Assembly: GCA_945871005.1 (NCBI GenBank)
Contig: CAMBUJ010000009.1
Coordinates: 1-40,158, forward strand
Reading direction: 5' to 3'
Source: Opitutus sp. GAS368
GTDB lineage: Bacteria; Verrucomicrobiota; Verrucomicrobiia; Opitutales; Opitutaceae
Length of the DNA: 40,158 nt
Part shown: one piece after another, positions 8,724 to 17,410 of the stretch
Layout of the letters: each line of letters starts with the position of its first letter
Numbering within the stretch: the first letter of the stretch is position 1
Program-made: the position numbers and the translations under genes
Notes under the pieces: generated by a model
Database searches by the model: none
Told to the model about the DNA's origin: nothing
Seen by the model: only the letters and a program-made list of their open reading frames with translations

Positions 8724-8760
8724 CATTACGTAAAATGGCGCTACGTTACTTAACGTAATG
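8724..8760. promoter_or_regulatory. Inverted repeat upstream of the phosphatase cluster
   Basis: CATTACGT (8724-8731) and ACGTAATG (8753-8760), perfect 8-bp arms, in the long non-coding region 8436-9164. Confidence 0.4.
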
Positions 8761-9164
8761 GGTGGGTGGGCGGATCCAAGTGGACTGCCTCAGTTCTAAC
8801 TTTCTACCCACTTCTAGCTACGTCTATCTGAAATCGAGTATAACTGAGTATAAGCTGCTATAATTTCACAAGCCACTGTTTAGTAATAGTTAATATCCAC
8901 TTGTGGATCCATCGAGCAGATATCGAGGCACACTCGACTGGGCCTGTTCAGGGCGTTTTTCCGTATCAAGGAGATGCGGACATGGACGACCGCCCGCCGA
9001 TTGGTGGATTGAGAATTCTGCCGCACCTGCGCGCCGTGGAGGCTAATGGCAGCCAGAATAAGACGATAGTTGCCACCCCTTACGGTATTTCGCCGGTTTA
9101 TCCATGGCCGCCAGCTAGGTATCTGCTATGGATGGAGTGCGTTCAGTCGGGGGTCGAACTACGA

Positions 9165-9557
9165 CTAGAGCCTACCCTTAAATCGACCGGCAGAAGAAAT
9201 CGATTCGATACTCTCACCCTCAGGGAAATCAAATATTACCAATGGTTTAAGCCTCATGTCGGTCTTCTGATGGATTTCCGCCATCGAAATCTTAACCTGC
9301 CACTTATAAAAATTATCCATGAGTTCGTTTTCCGAAACATTAACCGATCCATCGGAGAGGACTTGATTTTTCAAGGTACGGTGAAGAACCACTCCAAGCA
9401 TAAAAATCCCCCACAAGTAAGAGGAGGGACTGCCATCGTCTTTGTTGTGCGTCCAATGGCGAATAAACCGTTCAGGCAAATCATGTGTCGTCACATTTGG
9501 ATTCGTTTTGATCCACTCTAGGCTTTCTTTAAAAAATAACGGTTCAGGATTTTTCAT
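9165..9557 (-). CDS. Hypothetical protein
   Basis: 130 aa with balanced composition; start lies 95 bp from a divergent XRE gene. Preferred over the overlapping plus-strand ORF 8901-9521. Confidence 0.5.
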   Translation of the reverse strand: MKNPEPLFFKESLEWIKTNPNVTTHDLPERFIRHWTHNKDDGSPSSYLWGIFMLGVVLHRTLKNQVLSDGSVNVSENELMDNFYKWQVKISMAEIHQKTDMRLKPLVIFDFPEGESIESISSAGRFKGRL

Positions 9558-9601
9558 GCCGAAAATGTACGACTGAAAACGCTAAAAAGCACAAGGTAAA
9601 A

Positions 9602-9617
9602 ACCATCTATAGATGGT
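9602..9617. promoter_or_regulatory. Perfect 16-bp palindrome, candidate operator
   Basis: ACCATCTATAGATGGT, self-complementary over all 16 bases, in the intergenic space of the divergent pair 9165-9557(-) / 9653-9883(+). Confidence 0.6.
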
Positions 9618-9652
9618 GTCGAGTCTGGGTGATTGTCGGTAGAATGCAAGGG

Positions 9653-9883
9653 ATGCCCAGTGAATTCAGCCTGTTACCCAAACAATTGGGACGTACCGTT
9701 CGACAACTCCGTGTTGAGGCAGGGCTGAGCCAGCAGGTATTGGCTGAAAAAGCCAATTTGGCACTCAATTTCGTGGGTGAAATCGAGCGAGGAGAGAAAA
9801 ATGCCTCGCTGGAAACCACGCTACGTTTGGCCCGCGCACTAGGACTTTCAGGGGCCGAGCTATTGCAGCGTGTTGGGGTGTGA
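9653..9883 (+). CDS. XRE-family transcriptional regulator
   Basis: MPSEFSLLPKQLGRTVRQLRVEAGLSQQVLAEKANLALNFVGEIERGEKNASLETTLRLARALGLSGAELLQRVGV; canonical HTH_3. Start at the internal ATG 9653 preferred over 9629. Confidence 0.85.
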   Translation: MPSEFSLLPKQLGRTVRQLRVEAGLSQQVLAEKANLALNFVGEIERGEKNASLETTLRLARALGLSGAELLQRVGV

Positions 9884-10682
9884 CGTCATTTGGCCGCTAA
9901 GAGCGGTCAAGCCTTCTCCGCCCGCGCTGCAATGAATCGAGGCGTTTCTTTCAGACGGCCAGCCGATGAAGACCTGTAAAAACAGGAATTTGGAAAACCC
10001 AAGTCTGCGCCATGATCACCTTCGAACCGCCGTTACTCAAATTACGCTTTCGAATTCAACCGATCGATTTTTCCTAGGGCACGATCAATCGACACTTCAT
10101 CCGAATTCTTCGGAAATTCGCCAGCCGCAGGCCGATGGACCATTTAAAACGAGTGGTCAGTGTGGCATGAAATTAATGGATCAGCTTTTACCGCTAAGGT
10201 AACCGGATTGATTCCTGCAAAATCGACACTGTAACCGCAGAGGAAATACATTAGCCGGCTCTTTTTCGGAAAGGGAAATGCGGGGGACCGAAGCATTGCC
10301 CACGGTATTTTCCGCTAGGGGCGGCGAATTGCTTCCATTTCTCCGTTATAGAAAAGAATATGCTTCCTGCCGTATTTTTCTCATGCGCCTTACCTATGGA
10401 GCGACTTTTCGAGATCGGGAGTGGAATTGATTCCGCAGAGCGTGGGAAATAGGTACAAACGACAAACCTGCGGTTAGGTTGCCAGTTGACGTGGCAACCA
10501 GCACCGAGGCCAAGTCTGGCCCCGTTTCGTTTCCAGGGCATGCCCGTTGCGTTCCTGCTGCGCCTGGCCGCCCGCCTGCGTGATGACCCGGTGCGCTATT
10601 ACCCGACCTCGACGAAGTTCCCCGCGCTTACCTCGACTGCCAGTGCCCCTTCCTGCTCGAGACTCTCGTCGAGGCCGGCGCC

Positions 10683-12221
10683 TCAGGTGCCGCAAAAGGT
10701 GCGATACGCCTCCCCGCCTTGCGGGCCCGGTTCCCGCGCCGCTGGGTCCGCGCCGGCGTAGTCGTAGGGCGAGGACAAGTCTGCCAGCAGTCGCGTCATC
10801 ACGCTCAAGTCGCCGCGTTCGGCCGCGTTCAGCGCGGCTTCCACCCGGTGGTTGCGCGCAATCACCGCCGGGCTGTTCGCCTGACGCAGTCGCAGCGATT
10901 CGGCCTCGGTTTGCTCCTGCCGTGCCAGTCGCTGCCGCCACCGGGCCATCCACGAGGTCAACTCCGCATCGTCGCCGGCCCCGGTGATGGGGCCGCAACC
11001 CGCGGCGGTGGCCTCGGCTAGCGCGGCAAAGGTGTTGGTATAATCCGCCTTCGTGGTCTGCATCCACAGCAGCAGCGATTCCGCCAACGCGGCGTCTTCC
11101 GGCTCGGCGTTGAACAGTCCCAACTTGCCGCGCATCCCCGCCAACCAGTGGTGTTGATAGAGCTCGGCGAACTCGCCCAGCGCCGCCTGCGCCAGCGCCA
11201 CCGCGCGCTCCTCCTCCGGGTGCAGTAGCGGCAGTACGGCCTCGGCCAGCCGGGACAGGTTCCACTGGGTGATCTTCGGCTGGTTGCCATACGCGTAGCG
11301 CCCGTGCCGGTCGATCGAACTGAACACCGTGGCCGGGTCATAGGCGTCCATAAATGCGCAGGGGCCGTAGTCGATCGTCTCGCCGGAAAGCGCCACGTTG
11401 TCGGTGTTGAGCACGCCGTGGACAAACCCCACCAGCATCCAACGCGCCACCAACGCGGCCTGGCGCGCCACCACCGCGTTGAGCAGGGCGAGCGCCGGAT
11501 TCGGCGACCCCGCTTTTTCCGGATAATGCCGCTGAAGCGTGTAATCGACCAGTGCGCCCAGCTCCGCGAGGTCGCCGCGCGCCGCCGCCCCCGCCACGGT
11601 GCCCACGCGCAGGTGGCTGGCCGCCACCCGGGTGAGGACCGCGCCGGGACGAGCCTCGTTCCGCCAGACCGGTTCGCCGGTGGCGGCCACCGCAAGGCTG
11701 CGAGTGGTCGGGATGCCCAGAGCGGCCATTGCTTCACTGATGATGTATTCGCGTAACATCGGGCCGAGCGCCGCCCGCCCATCACCGCGCCGCGAATACG
11801 GCGTCGGCCCCGCGCCCTTGAGCTGAATGTCCCAGCGCGCCCCGGCCGGACTGAGCTGTTCACCGAGAAGGATGGCGCGCCCGTCGCCCAGGGTGGTGAA
11901 GTGGCCGTATTGGTGCCCCGAATAAGTCTGGGCCAGCGGCTGTGCCCCCGGCGGCAGCTGATTGCCCGCAAAGATCGCTGCGCCGTCTGCTCCCGCCAGC
12001 GCGACCGCATCCAGACCCAGCTCAAGGGCGAGGCGTTGGTTGAAGGCGACGAGCTGGGGCGCGCGTACGGGGCTGGGCAACACTTCGGCCCATAACCCGG
12101 CCGGCAGTCGCGCATACGAGTGATCCAGGCGCCAACCGCCGGGGGTTGCCGGCGTGCGCTGAGCGTCCGCAGGCGAACCCTCGCGAGAACCTGCCCCGGC
12201 GTGGAAATCGTTTTGAGCCAT
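10683..12221 (-). CDS. selO: Protein adenylyltransferase SelO (YdiU/UPF0061)
   Basis: 512 aa; 'YSGHQYGHFTTLGDGRAILLGEQ', 'WDIQLKGAGPTPYSRRGDGRAALGPMLREYIISEAM', 'IDYGPCAFMDAYDPATVFSSID'; C-terminus ...TFCGT. Confidence 0.93.
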   Translation of the reverse strand: MAQNDFHAGAGSREGSPADAQRTPATPGGWRLDHSYARLPAGLWAEVLPSPVRAPQLVAFNQRLALELGLDAVALAGADGAAIFAGNQLPPGAQPLAQTYSGHQYGHFTTLGDGRAILLGEQLSPAGARWDIQLKGAGPTPYSRRGDGRAALGPMLREYIISEAMAALGIPTTRSLAVAATGEPVWRNEARPGAVLTRVAASHLRVGTVAGAAARGDLAELGALVDYTLQRHYPEKAGSPNPALALLNAVVARQAALVARWMLVGFVHGVLNTDNVALSGETIDYGPCAFMDAYDPATVFSSIDRHGRYAYGNQPKITQWNLSRLAEAVLPLLHPEEERAVALAQAALGEFAELYQHHWLAGMRGKLGLFNAEPEDAALAESLLLWMQTTKADYTNTFAALAEATAAGCGPITGAGDDAELTSWMARWRQRLARQEQTEAESLRLRQANSPAVIARNHRVEAALNAAERGDLSVMTRLLADLSSPYDYAGADPAAREPGPQGGEAYRTFCGT

Positions 12222-12290
12222 GCGTGAGCCTCACTCGGAGGTTCACGGACGTCGAGAGGCGCATTGGGGGAATCGAGGAACGGCGGGTGG

Positions 12291-12330
12291 AGCCGAGCTG
12301 GAGCTCCGCGGTCCGGCCGGAGCGCCGAGA
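12291..12330. repeat. Dispersed GC-rich element (half copy)
   Basis: AGCCGAGCTGGAGCTCCGCGGTCCGGCCGGAGCGCCGAG matches the left part of the elements at 14321 and 21851; the right palindromic arm is missing. Confidence 0.7.
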
Positions 12331-12402
12331 TTCAGCGCAGTTGGGTTTTCTCACTTCTTGCCATTTTCCCCCGCGAACCGTTGTTTGCCTGCTTTCCACG
12401 CC

Positions 12403-13650
12403 ATGAACGACGCCGCCTCAGAACCCACCGCCTCCGCCCGCTCCGAACCCGGAGAGGTCGGTCTCGTGGAGCCGCGCGACTTCGTTTCCCCCGCGCCGTT
12501 CACTTTTGATAACGGCCTGTCCATTCCTGGGTTCACCCTGCGCTACGAGACCTACGGGCGGCTCAACGCCACCGGCGACAACGCCGTGCTCGTCTGCCAC
12601 GCCCTCTCCGGCGACCACCACTGCGCGGGCATTCACTCTCTCACCGACAAAAAACCCGGCTGGTGGAACAACCTGATCGGCCCGGGCAAGGCGGTTGATA
12701 CCAACAAGTTTTTTGTCCTCTGCGCCAATGTCCTCGGCGGCTGCCAGGGCTCGACCGGCCCGTCCTCGATCGATCCGCGCACAGGCCAGGCCTACGGGAT
12801 CACCTTCCCCGCAGTCACCATCCGCGACATGGTGCGCACCCAGAAGCGCTGGCTCGACTCACTCGGAGTGCGCAGTCTCTACGGGGTGATCGGCGGCTCG
12901 ATGGGCGGCATGCAGGTGCTGCAATGGAGCCTTGAATACCCCGCCTTTGTGCAACGTGCCCTGGCCATGGCCACCACCGCGCGCGAGGGGGCGCAGGCCA
13001 TTGCCTTCAACGAGGTCGGCCGCCAAGCGATCCTCCAGGATCCCGAGTGGAACCACGGTTATTACCCCAAGGGCGGCGGCCCGCGCGTCGGCCTGGCCAT
13101 CGCACGCATGATGGCTCACATCACCTACCTTTCCGACGCGTCGATGGATCGCAAATTCGGCCGCAAGGCGGTGGCCGCTCATCACAAGACCGCTCCAGGC
13201 ACCCTCGCGACCGGCGCCGCCAGCGCGCCCCTCGGGGCCAACGAGGCCTCGAGCCTGTCGATGGAGGGCGTCGATCCGGTCGCGCCCGCGGCCACCTTTG
13301 ACGTGCGTTTCGAGGTGGAGAGTTACCTGCGTTATCAGGGGCAGAGTTTTATTAACCGCTTCGACGCCAATTCGTACCTCTACATCACGCGCGCCCTCGA
13401 CCAGTTCGACTTGGCCGCCACCCACGGCTCGCTGGAAAAAGCCTTCGCCGGGGTGCAGGCCGCGACGTTGGTGGTGGGCTTCACCAGCGACTGGCTGTTC
13501 CCGCCCGAGCAGAACCGCGCCATCGCCCTGGCCCTGCTGCGCGCCGGCAAACGCGTCAGCTACGCCGAACTCGCCACCGACCTCGGCCACGATTCCTTCC
13601 TGCTCGAGTCCCCGCAGATTTACGATCTGGTGCGCGGGTTTTTGAACTGA
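12403..13650 (+). CDS. metX: Homoserine O-acetyltransferase
   Basis: From ATG 12403: 'NAVLVCHALSGDHHCAG', 'GCQGSTGPSSIDPRTGQAYG', nucleophile 'GGSMGGMQ', C-terminal 'LGHDSFLLE'. Confidence 0.93.
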   Translation: MNDAASEPTASARSEPGEVGLVEPRDFVSPAPFTFDNGLSIPGFTLRYETYGRLNATGDNAVLVCHALSGDHHCAGIHSLTDKKPGWWNNLIGPGKAVDTNKFFVLCANVLGGCQGSTGPSSIDPRTGQAYGITFPAVTIRDMVRTQKRWLDSLGVRSLYGVIGGSMGGMQVLQWSLEYPAFVQRALAMATTAREGAQAIAFNEVGRQAILQDPEWNHGYYPKGGGPRVGLAIARMMAHITYLSDASMDRKFGRKAVAAHHKTAPGTLATGAASAPLGANEASSLSMEGVDPVAPAATFDVRFEVESYLRYQGQSFINRFDANSYLYITRALDQFDLAATHGSLEKAFAGVQAATLVVGFTSDWLFPPEQNRAIALALLRAGKRVSYAELATDLGHDSFLLESPQIYDLVRGFLN

Positions 13651-13654
13651 TCCC

Positions 13655-14290
13655 GTGCCTACGCCCGCCGCCCTCCCGCCCATGTCCCGCCAATCCCACC
13701 TCAAGCGCACGGTCGATATGCAGATCATCGCCGACTGGGTCGAACCCGGCTCTCGCGTGCTCGATCTGGGCTGTGGGCGCGGCGTGCTTTTGGAATACCT
13801 CGTGCACAGCAAACAGGTGCATGCGGTCGGGGTGGACCTCGATTTTGATAAAATCTCGGCCTGCGTGCGCCGCGGCCTGACCGCCTATCAAGGCGACATG
13901 ATGGCGCTGATGCGCGCTCTGCCGGAGAACCACTTCGACCGGGTGATTTGTTCGCGCACACTCGAGGAGTTGCCCGACCCCGGCGCGATCATCGAGCAGG
14001 CGCTGCGCATTGGGCGCACGGTGACGGTGGGTTTTGTGAACCACGGGTATTGGAAAAACCGTACGGCGGCGTTTTTTAGCGGCCGCAAGCCCCGCAACTC
14101 CGTGTACACCACCGCGTGGTACGAGAGCCGCCCGAGCAACCCGGCGTCGATCGCCGACTTCGAGGATTTTTGCGCGCTGCGCGAGCTGAGGATCGCCCGC
14201 CGGGCCCACTTGCATGGCGATTGGAAAACCACCTGCCGCTTTGCGCCCAATTTGTTCGCCGGCTACGCGCTCTACGACCTGACGCGCTGA
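13655..14290 (+). CDS. metW: Methionine biosynthesis protein MetW (methyltransferase fold)
   Basis: 'VLDLGCGRGVLLEYL', 'QGDMMALMRALPENHFDRVICSRTLEELPDP', 'VGFVNHGYWKNR'; directly follows metX. Start may be the internal Met at 'MSRQSHLKR'. Confidence 0.9.
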   Translation: MPTPAALPPMSRQSHLKRTVDMQIIADWVEPGSRVLDLGCGRGVLLEYLVHSKQVHAVGVDLDFDKISACVRRGLTAYQGDMMALMRALPENHFDRVICSRTLEELPDPGAIIEQALRIGRTVTVGFVNHGYWKNRTAAFFSGRKPRNSVYTTAWYESRPSNPASIADFEDFCALRELRIARRAHLHGDWKTTCRFAPNLFAGYALYDLTR

Positions 14291-14320
14291 GCGCGGGGTG
14301 AGGGGGAGGGGACCGGGAGG

Positions 14321-14370
14321 AGCCGAGCTGGAGCTCCGCGGTCCGGGCGGAGCGCCGAGCTCCAGCTCGG
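14321..14370. repeat. Dispersed inverted-repeat element
   Basis: CCGAGCTGGAGCTC (14323-14336) / GAGCTCCAGCTCGG (14357-14370), perfect 14-bp arms around CGCGGTCCGGGCGGAGCGCC. Confidence 0.85.
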
Positions 14371-14446
14371 CATGGGGAATCGAAACCGAGAACGAGTAGG
14401 AGTAAGAGAACGAGAACGATTACGGCGGGAGGGACTTAACGACCCG

Positions 14447-15328
14447 TCACGCCACCCGTTGCAGCAGTAAGCGGCGGACCCCCTCGATCGGCGACTCGGT
14501 GAGCGGGCGCAGTTGCAACGAACTGCGGGAGCTGAGCACAGACCGCACGGCGGCATGGGTGAGGATGGGGCCAGTCACGCCGGTGGGCAGCAGATCGCGG
14601 TGCCAGCCGGGAAAGAGTTTGGTGATCACGTCCTCGGCGATTTGCAGCAGCGCGGTCACCGACTCGGTGACGATCAGGTGGGCGGCATGGTCCCCTTCGG
14701 CGGCCAGGCGCAAGAGCGCGGGGGCGAGGGCTGCGATTTGTTTGTTGGGTTCGGCGTGCTGATAGAAGTGCCGGGTGATTTCAGCCGCGTCGGTCAGTCC
14801 GGTGTGGTCGCGCACCAGGGTCGAAAGCCGCGTGGTGAGCTGCCAACCTTGTAACTCCAAAATTGCTTTGGAGATGGTCCGGCGCCCGAGGTCGTAGCCG
14901 CTGCCCGGATCGCCAAAGCGCCAGCCGGTACCGCCCGCATAGTGGTAGGAACCGTCGGGGGCTTGTGCCGCCACGAACGAGCCGGTTCCAGCGTGAAGAA
15001 CCACCCCGGGCCGGCCGCCGGTGGCCAGGGCGAGTACGGGGCGAGAATCATCGACTGCACTGACCGGGCCAAAGCGGCCGTCGGCTTCGAGGGTAGCGGC
15101 GGTCTCCCGCCAAAAGGCGGGTGCGCCCGACATGCAGAGCAGCGTGCGGCTAACCGGGTGGTGGCCGGCGATGCGGGCCAGCGCGGTGGCCAAGGTGTGG
15201 CGGGCGGAATCGGGGCCGGCCACGCTCGGGTTACAGCCGCCGGCGAGGTGGCGGTCGACGAGTTCGCCCTGATCGTCGATCAGGATGAGCTCCGTTTTGG
15301 TGCCGCCGCCATCAACGCCGATTTTCAT
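14447..15328 (-). CDS. BadF/BadG-type N-acetylglucosamine kinase-like protein
   Basis: 'MKIGVDGGGTKTELILIDDQGE', 'VVLHAGTGSFVAA', 'GTGWRFGDPGSGYDLGRRTI' ASKHA-fold signatures. Confidence 0.85.
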   Translation of the reverse strand: MKIGVDGGGTKTELILIDDQGELVDRHLAGGCNPSVAGPDSARHTLATALARIAGHHPVSRTLLCMSGAPAFWRETAATLEADGRFGPVSAVDDSRPVLALATGGRPGVVLHAGTGSFVAAQAPDGSYHYAGGTGWRFGDPGSGYDLGRRTISKAILELQGWQLTTRLSTLVRDHTGLTDAAEITRHFYQHAEPNKQIAALAPALLRLAAEGDHAAHLIVTESVTALLQIAEDVITKLFPGWHRDLLPTGVTGPILTHAAVRSVLSSRSSLQLRPLTESPIEGVRRLLLQRVA

Positions 15329-15343
15329 GGGAGGAACAGAGGG

Positions 15344-15441
15344 TTTCCCACGAAAAACACGAATGACACGAAAAGAAAACCGCTGGAAATCAGAGCGGAA
15401 TCCGAATCCGGTTTCGTGTCATTCGTGTGTTTCGTGGGAAA
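15344..15441. repeat. Inverted repeat of the CGAATGACACGAA type
   Basis: TTTCCCACGAAAAACACGAATGACACGAAA (15344-15373) vs reverse complement of 15412-15441, one mismatch in 30 bp. Confidence 0.8.
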
Positions 15442-15467
15442 AAGGGTGGGGTCTCCGTCCGTGCGCC

Positions 15468-16193
15468 TTACCCGATTAACTTGCTCAGGCGGGTGCGGTA
15501 GGTCTGGGCCAGAGCGATGTTGGCCTCCATGCCGCCGGGGATGTTTTGGCTGGTCACCAGGGGCAGCGGGTGGCCGTTGCTCACCAGCCAGTCGATCACC
15601 TCGAGGGTGAGCAGGTTAAGCAGGGTAGCGCCGATCAGCGTCGAGGTGGGGCCGGCGAAACGCCCGGGGGTGACCTCAGTGATGGCGTCGCCGGTCACCC
15701 CGAGGTTGTCCAAGGTGTAGTCGGCGATGGCGTGGAGGTTCTGGCCGCCGGGGTGGACGGTTTTCGCGGTGCTGCTCATGGCCAGCGAGGTGAGCGCGAT
15801 GACGTGCAGGCCCTTCTTTTTGGCGAAGAGGGCGACCTCGATGGGCGAGGCGTTTTTGCCGGAGTTGGAGATGACGACGATGGTTTCGCCGGGCAGCAGT
15901 TGGTAGTGGTGGTCGTAGCGTTCGGCCAGACGTGAGCCGTAGCCGACTACGTTTTCGGAAAATCCGTAGCCCGGGTCGATCATGCCGGTGACGGGCATGA
16001 GGCCGCCGGCCCGGCCGATGATCTCGCGGCCGATCAGCTCGGAGTGGCCGCTGCCGAAGGTGTGGAGCACCCCGCCGGCGGCGATCGACGCGCCGATGAG
16101 CGGGGCGACGGCGCGGATGACCGGCAGGTTTTTCTCGCGGGCGGCGGCGAGCATGGCAGTTGCGGTGATGAAGTAGGTGTCGGCGAGGGACAT
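15468..16193 (-). CDS. SIS-domain protein (UPF0309-like)
   Basis: 'GGVLHTFGSGHSELIGREIIGRAGG', 'GETIVVISNSGKNASPIEVALFAKKKGLHVIALTS'. Confidence 0.85.
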   Translation of the reverse strand: MSLADTYFITATAMLAAAREKNLPVIRAVAPLIGASIAAGGVLHTFGSGHSELIGREIIGRAGGLMPVTGMIDPGYGFSENVVGYGSRLAERYDHHYQLLPGETIVVISNSGKNASPIEVALFAKKKGLHVIALTSLAMSSTAKTVHPGGQNLHAIADYTLDNLGVTGDAITEVTPGRFAGPTSTLIGATLLNLLTLEVIDWLVSNGHPLPLVTSQNIPGGMEANIALAQTYRTRLSKLIG

Positions 16194-16203
16194 AAAATGG
16201 GAA

Positions 16204-16318
16204 TGAGCTGGGAGCTGTGAGCTGGGAGCTGGGAGCTAGGAGCTGGGAGGTCAAAGCTAGGGGTTCGAAGCTCGAAGCTCGAAGCTCCTAGCTCATAGCT
16301 CATAGTTCACCGCTCATC
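16204..16318. repeat. Degenerate heptanucleotide tandem repeat
   Basis: Successive 7-mers drift from GAGCTGG to AGCTCGA to GCTCATA/GCTCATC. Confidence 0.75.
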
Positions 16319-17393
16319 AGTAGAAGAAGGTTAGGCTGAGCGAGCCGAAGACAGAGAGGTGGTCTTGGCCGTCGAACTCGCGGGTGCGGTAGGCTTGGGC
16401 GTAGGTGAGCTGCCAGTGGGTGGTGCCGCAGCTGGCCCCGGCGTAGAAGTCGGCCACAAAGTTTTTTTTGTCGACCGAGGCGCTGTCGCCAAACGTGTTG
16501 CCGTCGAGAGTGATGTCGCGGGCCACCGCGCGCCCGTCAGTGGCGGCAAAAAGCAGGAAGTTAAAGGGCGCACGTCGCGGGCCGTTGGAGTCGCCGGAGG
16601 GGCGAATCAGGTTGCTGCCAAAGTCGGAGGGCAGGCACCAGCCGAAGCGGGCCTCGCCGCCGGCATTCGCGTAGGTGAAGACGTTGCCCGCACTCAGCCC
16701 GGCATGGGGAATTACGTCAGCACCCCAACCGGTGCGCGCCCCGGCGGTGGCGAAACGGTATTTGCGCTCATAGACGAAATTCAGGCCCGGCTCGTGCCCG
16801 ATTTGGTTATCCCAACCTTCGGCGTGAGCGACATGGATGATGTCGTGGAAGCCGTTTTGCGTCTCGCGACCAAGTGCGGCAGGCCCGACCACCCCGCCGT
16901 TGATCTCAAACACATCGAGCCGCTCGGCGACTCCGGAGGCGGCGGTGGGATGGTAAATGTGGAAGGCGATCCCGCCGTACAGCCAGGCCGCGTAGGGGCG
17001 GTCGTCGGGCAGGGCGGCGGAGGTGGCGGTGTTCGACGGGGTGTACAGGTTTTGCCCGAGGGTCAGGCCGACTTTGTAGGATTGCTCCGGCTGCACCAGA
17101 CCGCCGAGCAGGCGGGAGAGCCCGCGCACCGGATCGGGGACCGACTCGTCGGTGAAACTGCGCAGGTCGGTGGAGAGCAGGGAGAGCTTCAGCCCGTTGG
17201 TGTAATGCTCGTCGGTGCCGCCGAGGTATTTGTCGTTCTCGGTGTAAACCGAGACGGAGCCGAAGCGCAGGGGTGTGTGCTCAACGGGTATCGTGGCGGC
17301 GGGTACGGAGTCGGTGCCAGCCGGGGAGTCGGGGGCAGCGGCGCGGGAGGTCAGGGGAGCCAGCAGGAGCAGGCAGGCGAACCACGTTCTCAT
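16317..17393 (-). CDS. LpxR-family lipid A deacylase-like outer-membrane protein (DUF2219)
   Basis: Signal peptide; 'VYTENDKYLGGTDEHYTNGLKLSLLS', 'GLTLGQNLYTP', 'DDRPYAAWLYGG', C-terminal 'SLSLTFFY'. Confidence 0.82.
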   Translation of the reverse strand: MRTWFACLLLLAPLTSRAAAPDSPAGTDSVPAATIPVEHTPLRFGSVSVYTENDKYLGGTDEHYTNGLKLSLLSTDLRSFTDESVPDPVRGLSRLLGGLVQPEQSYKVGLTLGQNLYTPSNTATSAALPDDRPYAAWLYGGIAFHIYHPTAASGVAERLDVFEINGGVVGPAALGRETQNGFHDIIHVAHAEGWDNQIGHEPGLNFVYERKYRFATAGARTGWGADVIPHAGLSAGNVFTYANAGGEARFGWCLPSDFGSNLIRPSGDSNGPRRAPFNFLLFAATDGRAVARDITLDGNTFGDSASVDKKNFVADFYAGASCGTTHWQLTYAQAYRTREFDGQDHLSVFGSLSLTFFY

Positions 17394-17410
17394 GGAGAGG
17401 GGAGGCGGAA

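Noticed and set aside
8901-9521. 206-aa plus-strand ORF
   Set aside because: Overlaps the more protein-like minus ORF 9165-9557 and lacks family features; not fully excluded.
10251-10541. 96-aa minus-strand ORF, and 9966-10202 plus ORF
   Set aside because: Biased composition, no motif, located in a stretch that looks non-coding.
11018-12115. 365-aa minus-strand ORF
   Set aside because: Same-strand alternate frame of selO, Arg/Ser/Trp-rich frame-shadow translation.
12859-13812. 317-aa minus-strand ORF
   Set aside because: Antisense to metX and metW, both with strong motifs.
16204-16318. Possible CRISPR array
   Set aside because: Continuous heptamer tandem repeat with no spacers; no CRISPR-like repeat-spacer pattern was seen anywhere in the window.
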